Shown here piece after piece: positions 21,501 through 33,500 of a DNA stretch of 64,000 nt. How positions within the stretch are numbered: position 1 is the first letter of the stretch; the number at the start of each line of letters is the position of its first letter. Made by a program: the position numbers and the translations under genes. The DNA comes from Molanna angustata. Taxonomy: Eukaryota > Arthropoda > Insecta > Trichoptera > Molannidae. The notes under the pieces were generated by a model. It had not been told where the DNA came from. It ran no database searches and saw only the letters and a program-made list of their open reading frames with translations. The stretch is from NCBI GenBank assembly GCA_963576475.1, contig OY754969.1:29487388-29551387 (forward strand). Direction: 5' to 3'.

Positions 21501-24500
21501 AGAGAGAGCAAGATAAAGAAGAAGTAAAATAGAAGTGAATGCCTTGAGGTGGTTTGGACACATTGAAAGAATGAACGATGAGCTGCTGACCAAAAAAATA
21601 TACATGGGTGTATAAGAGATGGAGTGAATAGCAGGGGTCGCCCCAGAAATAGATGGCATGACCATGTGAATGATATTTTTAAAGAAGGAAACATAGCTTA
21701 AATAATCGACGAGCATGTATGAGGCGATGCATGAATGTAAAGGAAGCCAATAAAGTGTGTAAAAATAGAGGAATATATCGGTTCTCTCTGCTTATCCCAT
21801 AAGGGACATGGCGTGATGGTATGTATGTATGTAATCATAGATGGTCAGGAAAAAAAGTATTGGTTGATTGACACGAAATGACCTATTCGAATATTATTTT
21901 AACAAAAAAATAAACATAATATTTTTACTAAAATAATACACATGTACAACGTTGTATTATTGTTGTCCTAATTCTACGATCCTAATGTAAAATGAGATTT
22001 TTCAGTATTAGCATAACTTTATATACATACAACAAGTAATGATGTATTTAATATCACATCTCAACACAAAAAACACATCTGACAAAAGCAGTCTTTTACT
22101 CTCCACTACTATGGAATAGGGGAGAGTCATTATTTCACAATTTTAAGCATTATGGCAGACGACTTCGAGAAATTTCTTTCGCGCGCGCTTAGTGACAGCA
22201 AGAATATTTGTTTGTCGCTAGACCGAGTTCATCGCCCTCGGTGTCGAGCGTGCGACAATAAGCAGCTACAGCGGTATGTTAATACAGCAAAAGGTTCTGG
22301 AGAGTTCGCGGACATTGAACTCGCCACCCTTAACACCAGATTATATAAGGGAGAGTACCTACGCCTGTACACGATGTCACTTCTTGACCACGCCTTCACT
22401 TTGTCATTCGACCACCGGTCACTTCACTACGCGAGCACGCCGTCACTTCGTATCTCGACCCCGCGAGCACGATGGTACTTCATCACGCGAACACTCGGTC
22501 ACTTATTTTCTTTACGCATCCTCATTATTTGGCTCACTTCGTTTCGATTTACTACTCGCTCATTAATATACCGTATTGACTTATCTAAAATACCTACTCA
22601 TCGTGAGAAAGTTTCTCTGTACGTGTATTATTGATGTAAAATTTATCTGCGTAAAAACTGTTAATTATTTCGTAATCATTATATTCATTGTAAGTTGAAA
22701 ATCATTCATTCTTTTCATACTTCCTCTCTACCACTGTTTTTCTGTATTTCTTAATCTCGAGTATCTTGTTAATCACCTTCCGTGATAACTAGACTTCTTA
22801 ACGTGATCTGCTAAGAAGTAAAATTTGTTGGAGACCCTATTAATAATAAATCAAATATAATTCCTGTAAGCACGTCACGTCGAGAAGCTACTCGAAATAC
22901 AGTACTCGAGCTCCATCCCTTCTGGAGTCAGCTCAGAGTATTGTATATTGGTCTAAACGGAGTCTAACAAACAGACCAGTATAACACCACAGCAATTAAT
23001 AAAATAAATAAATATGAAAAACTGTGTCCCCCTATACCCAAAATGCCCATGAAATTCATATTGATACCAAATGTGTGAAGTATATTAACTTAGAGCTGAT
23101 TAGTTTTCCATAGATATCCGTTAATTTCTTGTCTAAGATTTCATTTATCAAAAAAATTCAAAATGGTTTCACGGTCTTAAAAATCAAGATTTTTATTTTG
23201 TTAGAATTTTTGATACACTCATCAAAGCGTATTAATTTTTGATTTATTCAGGGATTGTCAATATTTGGAAAAATTCCATGGTCTGTTATATTAAGGGTGA
23301 AATTGCATATTTGGATGAAAAATTTTCATAGCAGTAGTGAAATTGCTTATGTATGGGAAAAGTGAGTTACCGACTTCATATTCACATTGTATGTTTTCAT
23401 AGAAAACTGTATTTTTTAAATCTCCATTATTATGTATATAAAAGTTTTCATCTACATCTACATACCATTACGCCATCTTCCTCTAGGGATAGGTAGAGAG
23501 AACCAAACACCACATTATTCTATCTTGATACATATCCATCGACTCATCAACATTAATGCATCGTCTCATACATGCTCGTCTATTGTTAAAGCAAATTTTT
23601 TATATCAATGTCTCAACAGATAAAGTGTATAGAGTGCATACGATGAGTTTCGTGACAAAGTGTTTGTGTGTTTTGTGTATGTTTATTATGATAACTTATG
23701 GCAAAAAAGATCCACGAGTTAATACTGCTGATATGGGAAAAGGAGGAAATTCCGGAAAAATGGAACATGGCAGTGATTACACCAATACACAAAAAGGGGT
23801 GCAAAGCAGAATGCAGTAATTATAGAGGAAAAGCACTTCTGCCGACCTGCTATAAGATACTGTCGTACATACTCTTAGTGCGAATAACCCCATATGCTGA
23901 AGAATTCATTGGCGATTATCAGTGTGGATTCCGAAAAAGGCGAAGTACTACTGACCAAATATTCAAAGCGTTGGGAGTTTTCTATGGAGGTGCTCAGTCT
24001 GTTCATAGACTTCCGACAGGCCTATGACAGTATAGAGAGACATATTCCGTGGAATTCGATGATGCACTTTGGCATCCCGAGAAAGCTGGTGAACATGACA
24101 AAAGCATGCGTTAGTGGTTCAAAGGCTGCAGTGAAGGTGGAAGGAAATACTTCTGAACCATTCATGGTGAGAACAGGGCTTAGACAAGGAGATCTACTGT
24201 CACCCATCCTCTTCAACTTAGCTTTGGAAAGGGTAGTGCAAGGTATTGAGAATACACCAGGTGGTATACCGTTAGGGGGAATGCACAAAATTTTTGGGTA
24301 TGCAGACGATATAGCCTTGGCAGCAAAAGAACACCATGACTTGGAGGATATGTACTGCACCATCAAGAATCAGGCTGTCACAATGAGACTTAAAATCAAC
24401 ACCCAGAAGACAAAGTACCTCTACCTATCCAAATTAAATTACTTTAAGAAGCCACCCTATAATGATGTGGTTGTCATTGGGGATAGGATAGAAGTGGATG

Positions 24501-27500
24501 AGTTCACGTATCTGGGTAGCATTCTTACTAACACCAATGAGATTAGCGTTGAGATAATGTCCCGAATTCAAAGTGGCACAAGAGCATTCCTGTCTCCAAA
24601 GTCCATATCCCGAAGAGTGAAACTCCAGGTCTATAATAGCTTTATTAAACCAGTAATCCTGTATGGGGCCGAGTCCTGGTGCATGACACTCAAGGACCAA
24701 CAAAGACTGCTAGCGTTTGAAAACAGGATATTGCGTAAAATATTAGGCCCAAGACCAGGAATTGCGGCAGGTACCTGGAGACCACGAAGCAATGAGGAAA
24801 TTCGTGCATTGACAGGAAAACCTTTAATCACCAGCGAAATCAGGTCCAGAAGATTAGCTTGGATTGGACATGTTATCAGATCAGGGGAAGAAAGAGCCAC
24901 AAAACGTATCCTGCAAAATAACCCTGTGGGCAAGAGACCCCTGGGAAGACCAAGGCAGAGATTGATGGACAATGTTACCCGAGATCTGAACGTGCTGAAT
25001 GCTTGTGATGACTGGGAGTCCACTGCAGCTGACAGGAAGGCTTGGAAATCTATTGTTCAGGAGGTTAAAGCTCTACCGGAGTTGTATGGCCATCGGAAGT
25101 AAGTAAGTAAGTAGAATGTCCTCTGAGAAATTAATATTAAATATATAGAAAACACTTCCTTGCACCCTGCGCAAGTGGCGATTTTATTACCCTTTGACAT
25201 TTTTTTTTCAACTAACTAGTGTTTCCCATAGAAGCAATATTTGCGTATGAGAAATGAATTTAAATAAATTTCTCCTCTGATGGGGATCGAATCCAGGACG
25301 CCCACACAGAAGCCAACTGTGCCACGGCGGCGACCTATAGGTTTTGGAATCTAATAGAAACACCCTGTGTTTAGGACCTAATATTGGTTTTTGAAACATT
25401 TTTCATAAAAATGCAGGCATTCAAGAAAAGAAAATGTACACTTACCTACTATGTAGTGGAGAGTTTAGTGTTGGCCAGAACCCACTCGTTTTATTAATAA
25501 TAAGTTTTATATCGGAATTATTTAAATTTGAGGGAATTCATTCATCTTAGTGATAAAGGTCAAATGGGTTTTGTATTGTTGTTTTATTGTGTGTGTAATG
25601 TACTAAATATATTTATTTACAAAAAATATAGGTAACAATGTAACAAATTTAAAGTATAGGTAACAATAAAATATATCGTGTTTTGAGGTGACACATTCAT
25701 AGATAAATATGAAAATTGAGAAGACCTCTATTTTCAATATATATGAAATTATGTAGGTATATGTCATTGGGTCTGATTCTGAAATCACACTATTATTGCT
25801 ATCTTGAAGATTGAATAAAATAAATGAGATTTAATAACATTAAAATTGCAAAAGAACATCACTAGTGTATTACTAAATGTATTGACATAGTCACAGTTCC
25901 GGAACACATTTTTGTTTTTAATGAATTTAATGTTCATTAACATTTAAATTCATCTTCCAAATAAAATTGTATTTTAATGATATATTTATTTATTTGAATA
26001 CATATAATTAGTACACTGGATGGCTTACTGCCTAATGGCAATTTATTCCAACCAACCTAACTCGAAGCTAAGGTGAAACTCTCCTCCAAAAAATTGAGCG
26101 TACTATATAGAGCGCGTTGATATTTTACTAAGACCCAGATCTGTATACTCTACAAAGCGCAAATACGTCCAATTATTGAATATGGTAGTCACCTCTGGAG
26201 TGGCCCCCCCAATACCTACTGAATACCCTCAACGCTGTCCAAAGGCGTGCTATACGTCTGATTGATGATCCATCACTGACTGATGGATTGCAATCACTAG
26301 AACACAGACGCAAAGTCGGTATTTTAATTTTATTTTATAGATACTACCACGGGAATTGCTCAGAAGAACTTGCATCTTTGGTCCCTCCTCCACCCACTCG
26401 CAACAGAGTCACTCGCTTCACTCAATCGCAGCACCCATTCACAGTGGACCCTCAACATATACGAACAAGTCGCTTCTCGAACTCCTTTATTAATACAGCA
26501 GCCCGACTGTGGAACGATCTTCCGAATTCTGTGTTTCCACCTTCGTACAACCCGGGTCTTTTTAAAATCCGAATTAATAAACTCTTTTCTAGATTGCAAA
26601 TACCTCCCAACGCTACGTAGTGCGCTTCTTCGTAAGAGTAAAATGGACCCAAATCCTAATAGCTGGTGTCCCCTACGTAGTCATGTTAAAAAAAACAGAG
26701 TTAATTTTAAATATACAAAACGGTGTGTCTATGGCAATAAGTTAATCACATTACAAATATAACAAGAAGATAGCATACAAGAACAATTCATAGCAATGTT
26801 AGGAAAACCAAAGGATAAAGAAAAGAATAGGAGAGGAAGATGTAATCAGGTATTGTCAGATAAATCTTTTTGGTTTACCCTTTTCTTGGAGATAGACGAC
26901 GTCATATCATAACTATTCCATAGTGTAACTGAACGTACTTAACCAAACCACGTAAATAAAACTAAACTAACTAAAAATATATTTAAAAATCTTACTCTAA
27001 CATAACATAATATTCATTTTGTAAGAAGAAAAAACCAATAATTCTTAAGCAACACGATGTAACCTCATTATTAAGATTAATGTATGTATAGTTTTAACGA
27101 TGGTCTGTGTTGAATTTTTTTATAAAATTATGTATATAATTAATGTTAAAAATATTGTGACATTATAACAATTATCTCCAAATTTTCAGAACTAATAATA
27201 ATTATTAGATTGATATAACAAATTTTGATCTCATAAAACTTAAACTATGAGACAATTTTATAATACATAAAAATGTAATTTTTATAATTTTTTTCATTTA
27301 TTTATTTCCATAATAAAACTTAAATATTTTAATGGAATTTATCACCTCACTAGGCGAAGTCTGTTATGAGGATATACTAACAATAATTATGCAATACATT
27401 ATTGCTACATAATTTTTCAATGAAGTATTAAATTGAAAAATTAAAAAGGTAAAAATATATATAAAGAACAATAAACAACTAAACAAGTGTATTTGTGACG

Positions 27501-30500
27501 GTGAGGGTGTGTTTGCATGTTGACACGTATCGCCTCTTCGTCGAGGGGAATTCATGCCCTTAACGTACGAACGCACGCGAACCGACGGTTGTCGATCGAT
27601 GACACCCGATTTCCCGAGCCGTTTCAGGACATATCTGTATGTAACCTAAGGAGGAGGAAAACGACATAATTCTGAAATTACCGTGCATGCGAGAAAATAA
27701 AATTACTCACCCCTGCCGACTGCATTATCTCACCTGTCTTCTTCTTCTTCTCATGGCGATGTCCAAGCCTCCTATTCGTCATTACCTGAAATGATTTAAA
27801 TACGCGAGTATTTTACGGTAATTATTTGGCCAGATCGTCTAGTTTCGCATAGGACTCTCGTTGTGTTCCGCAATATCCCAGATTCGTGAACCCCGGCTTC
27901 CTTGAACAACCTACCTACCGTACTAGTTTCCTAATACCTACCCTGTCACCTAACACGGCCCTAACCTACAACGACTGATGTACACGGATTTCGTGTTCCA
28001 ACAATAAATCGTAAAGTAAAGATGTACATAAACATATATTCAGAAGAAATGAACGAGACAATGACATAGGAATTAACATTTATATAATATATGAATTCAT
28101 AATAACTTGAACATAGGTATATTAGATATAATCTAATCATGCATTCTTATGCTAAATATTGGTTTTGATAAGGAAACCGCCTTAAGGGCGGTGGTACGAG
28201 CTCACATACCTCGCCGCTCGTCCCCGTCTAGGCCGTCCTTCTACTTTAACCTAGCCCGACCCTGCTCTTCCACATCCTGGAACAATCGCAAGGATTTAGC
28301 AATGATCACGTTTTGCAACCGTGTCAATTTACCCCGTGCTTCTACTTCTGCCTTTCCTTTGGGTGACACTGATGTGTTCCCATAGGAGTTTTAGGCCTTC
28401 GCAGCTCGTATTTTCTACAATACCAACAAGATATACGCTCGGCCAGATTGCGATCTGGGGAACGTACATTTCGTTGGTAGAACGAGCAACTATAAACTAC
28501 CATCCACCACTAACTACTTCTGCTAACAGGCGGTTAGTAAAGGATGCAAATCTACTTGACCACCTGCACGTATAGTCCTGTGAGCAAAACAAAATTCAGT
28601 GTACATAAGAAATCTTCCATCTTTTTATGTTCGATTCATACGACAGAAGGTCAGAGTGCATCCATTCCTCTCTTCCAACTTAGTATCCTCTCCCCTTCTC
28701 AAATAACCTCACTGTGGCTGTTCGGCCACTTTGGAAAAGGAATGTTAGTGTGTAAGGTAATTTAAAATTTAGTGTATTGTGTAGTGCATGTGTACTTATC
28801 GGGCACGGTTAGGCCAATCCCGCGTCCTGGATAATTCATACTGTAGTGTCGTTGTGTGGGTACCTCCACAGTGTTGTGGTAGTGAGTTTGTTAGTCAAGG
28901 AAGCGAGAAATACCGTCGTCAGGGAGGGTCCCACATTGAGGCGCCGGTTCAATGCTTCAATCCCTCCCCTCACACGATACTCCCGCTAGGTATGAGGAAA
29001 AGGAGGTCATTCAGCTTTTGCATCAATACCTCCGCTTGAGCAAGTACGATTCCCGCCCCTTGACACTGACTAGCCTTGCGACTTCTACTGGCCGAGGGGG
29101 ATCTGCCGAGTAATCGTCTCGCGAGCTAAGGCATGATTTCAACATTAATTCTTTTGTTAGTCGCTGTAATCAATGTACAGTCAACTTTGTTGGACTGAGT
29201 AAATTGTAGTGTACGCTCGATTCAGGCATACCGTGAAAACGTGCATTTTCTATCTCGCTAGCATAAAATCTCACAATATAGTGGGGTTGTCTGAAAGGGG
29301 TTTGTCATTCTGGGAAAGATTCAAGATTCGGTATGGTATAACAGCATACGTGAAACAATAAATGATAAATTTAATATCTTGACAAATCCATTTCGTACAA
29401 TCCCTACATAACGATAAACAAATAATGTACCTTATCTTATAACTTATATCTACTACTTGTTCTGTACAGAATATAAATAAATAAATAAATGAAATATATA
29501 AATAATAAGAATAAGAACAAGACATTTGTGCGATAACAGAGACAATTAGATAAAACAATTAAAGAACTCAGCTGGACTCTCCGACGTGGCAGGCTCGTCC
29601 TCCAATTACGCGAATTCGTAACCTCCCGCGATCGCGACGCGCGACGATAGCTCTGTTCTACGCGATATCTGTCGTGCAACGCCAAGTCTCTGGATTCAAC
29701 TCCCGTCCGAAACACATATAAACAAAACTTCACAACTCAAAATCTCGCTCTTAAAACGATACCGCTCGTCTCGCCCGCTCCAAACCAACACCCCGACCGT
29801 ACTCCCCCGTAGCGCGCCGCTGACTATCTCGATACAACTTTTTGACTCCCCTACCAGCTCTCAGGAATGCATATAAAAAACTACACCCCTTACGACAGAT
29901 TTACGAGAAACATATGTGTTCAAAATCTTTAACAGAAATACAGCTTCGTTACAATACCTAAACCATTCCACATATCGTCTATGAAATAATAATTTGTATA
30001 ATATTATGGAGAGCTCGATTCATGACAATGTGTAAAAGAAAATGTGGGAAAAATTTAAATAAAGGATGTATAAATATAAGTATTCATGTCAAATATTTCT
30101 CTTATATTTCTAAATACATATATATCATTTGATGATTATTTTTTTTTTTGCAATTTTTCGTCAAACATGTGTTTATAAATGGGTATTTTTAGGTCAGCAG
30201 AATGGATATCCAAGTAAAGTTATTACACCAGGTGATTGGTCTACATGGTATGTGATTTACACCATCTTTGTGATAACAACATTGGGATCAGTGGCATTTA
30301 CTTCTACCAGGAATGAATTGCACGAGTAATTATGTTACATCTTCTGAATTAATTAATTAAACAGATCTCCTGCATTTATTACCCATTATCAAGAATTTTT
30401 CATTATAATGACTAGCCGTAGAGCAAGCCAAGGATCCAGACGGAAAGAAATGAGGCAGTAGAGAGAAAGCTAACAAATAAAAATATGATATCTTACTCTA

Positions 30501-33500
30501 TTTGTTATTTCTATACATATTAATTATATCAAAAACACTCATAAAATGAAAATATTATTAAGTGGCAGAGCGCTCGCCGGCTTGCAAAATAAAATAATAA
30601 CTAGTAAAATAAAAACAAAAAAATATTGTTGAGAAATTCTAAGCATAAGTATAAACTATAGTATTTTTATGTAAATTTTCAGATATGCATTCTCAGCTTG
30701 GGATAGCGCTGGAATATTTTTTGATACACAATGGGAGAAAATTTTGATGGTTATAGGTAAGTTTGAGAATAAAACTATTATATATTTATTTTTTAAAAAT
30801 CAATTACATACATTAATAAAAATGAAATAATAAGCATCATAAAATTAAACTACATATAAAGATCTATTCATCCCTTAGTTGAAATCGGATCTCGTGTTTG
30901 AGGGAGGAGCATAGTCGTTGTCTTAATTTATTTCTATCTGCATAGCATAATCTCAGTTTCATTTGTAAAATAATAATTATATGGGTCGTATTACGGGATT
31001 TATTTAAGAATAATGTGTATTTACCTTTCCGTGTAAATTATAGGAGGCAAGTACTGTAGGAGGACCTTACTTTTTTCTTCCATTTTTCTCAAATTACACT
31101 TGAAATACGACCCTATATAATATTCAGTAAAATTTTACAAGCGCATTCTGGGTGAACACGATGGAGTTCGCGAACTACTTCCACGCCGGAGGACGCTATA
31201 GGACTCTTTGGTCCTGTTCATCCCCGATGCAGCCGCAACGTCAGACAACACAATATCCGCGAGTTCAACCACTACCCCCGAGAGTCCAACCTCAAACGTG
31301 GGGGCACCGCTCGGAATCGATCGCAGGGGCAAGCCCCTGGGGCACCGAACGAGTCGGAGGGGCTTGTCCCCGCACCCCTCGGTACTCGTGTTGGCGTCCG
31401 AAAGTTCCGCTGGTTAACACCGGGGGCATCCGGCGCATCATCACCTGTCAGATGTGACATCTCTTGTCAACACAGGATGTCTGACCCGGCGTCTGCGCCG
31501 GCGGTATGTCCGAACAACATTCACAACATTCGCCACAGTTGACGAGTCGCTGCCGAGCGAGACTAAAAGCGTTCGTCCTGTTCTTCTCTAAGTACAGAAT
31601 TGAAGGGGGCACAACAGCGTCGGCCGCCCATGCCCCCCCACCCCCCTTCTTTACTGCCTAAGCCCTACTGATACAAATTTAACATAACTAGCTATCATTG
31701 GATGTGGTTACAGTTGTTAATTTACTTTGTTATTGATTTCCTAACCAACTAATATTTAATAACGATAGGAGTCTTTTTAAATATGTTAATGCACATATTT
31801 ATGCAGATCTATTAATGTTTCATAGTTTATTAATTTGCAGGTGAAAATGAAATGTTTCATTGGGAAATTTTACCAAATGCAATCTCATTCGTAGATCTAT
31901 TAATGTTTCATTGTTTATTAATTTCCAGGAGACAATGAAATCTTTTTTATTTGGCAATTTTACCAAATGCAATCTCATTCGTAGATCAATTAATGTTTCA
32001 TTGTTTATTAATTTCCAGGAGACAATGAAATCTTTCATTGGGCAATTTTACCAAATGCAATCTCATTCGTAGATCTATTAATGTTTCATTATTTATTCAT
32101 TTCCAGGAGACAATGAAATGTTTCATAGGGCAATTTTACCAAATGCAATCTCATTCGTAGATCTATTAATGTTTCATTGTTTATTAATTTCCAGGAGACA
32201 ATGAAATGTTTCATTGGGCAATTTAACCAAATGCAATCTCATTCGTAGATCTATTAATGTTTCATTGTTTATTAATTTGCAGGAGAAAATGAAATGTTTC
32301 ATTGGACAATTTTACCAAATGCAATCGCATTCGTAGGTTTTTGGATTCTATGTGGAATGTATTCGTATATGGATTTATATAACAAGCCTAAATTTATTAG
32401 AAAGTATAAAACCCAGTTAGGCACTCATGAACCACTTGACAAAGAAAAATTTATTCATGTAAGTAAATATTTATACAAAAAAACTTATGATTTTAAATAA
32501 TATGTAGGTCGCCGTATATGTAACATACGTTTTCGAAATCAACTCCCATTAGAGTTGTTATAGAAAAGGGGACTGAGTTTTAAAACTAGTTACATGTACC
32601 ACATGAGATCCAATTGTCAATGGCGATAGTATGTATAATTGAAGAATACGTACCAAATTATTAACACTTAAACAAATTAATAAATATTTTAAGATATTTT
32701 GTTTTCTATATAAAACATGTAGGTATGTGTATCAGGAAAAGATAGTATGGAGGTCAGTCTGTTTTTCCTGCCCTGAATATGAAAACAGCATGATATATGT
32801 TTGTACATTAAGTTAGGTATCAAACTCTTGAGTGAGATATTGTGTAGTTTATTCTGCCTTTCAAATTGTATGAAACCATCCTTCCTTCCCCAAATCTCGC
32901 GTATCTTGGCTTGATACTTTATCGATAAGTCAAGGGAAATAAATTCTCTTAAATAAATCCTACATTGATAGCAAAAACAAAATGAGGATAACTTTTTTCA
33001 AATTCCTGTAATTGCCACATGCTCTCTAGTTCTGTTCGAATATTCGCTTAAATACCTTCATCCATGGCTTCACTAGCAAGGCCCAAAAAAATAACATCTT
33101 AAATCTTTCTCTCTCACACACTCACTCGTCCTTATCCCCATTCCTCATAACTGAGGATGACGGCTATAGACAATCGTATTTTGTGTGGCCAGCATCCATA
33201 CTTATGTATCTGTTCTGGGAAGAACGCAGAGCATTAGCCTCTATAGACCCCAATGCAGGTTTCATAAGATCATTCCATCTGGTCGGCGAACTACCACGAG
33301 ATCTTCGTCCCTCTACGCTGTCTTTCACAACAAGTTTTGTAGGCAATCTGGTTCTTGCCTGGCGATGTGAACCAGATTGTGATTTGCAATATCGTGCTCC
33401 AAATTATAAATGAAATAATCTGCATAATTTGTTTGAAATTGATTAAATTATATTCCAAGTTGTTTCGTTTTGTTTTTCAGGGTGTTAAGGTTGTGTTATT

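Noticed and set aside
31840..32194. Internal acceptors of the 88-bp array as true starts of exon 4
   Set aside because: From each of the first five acceptors the frame runs into TGA in the following unit; only 32282 gives a full exon that matches copy 3.
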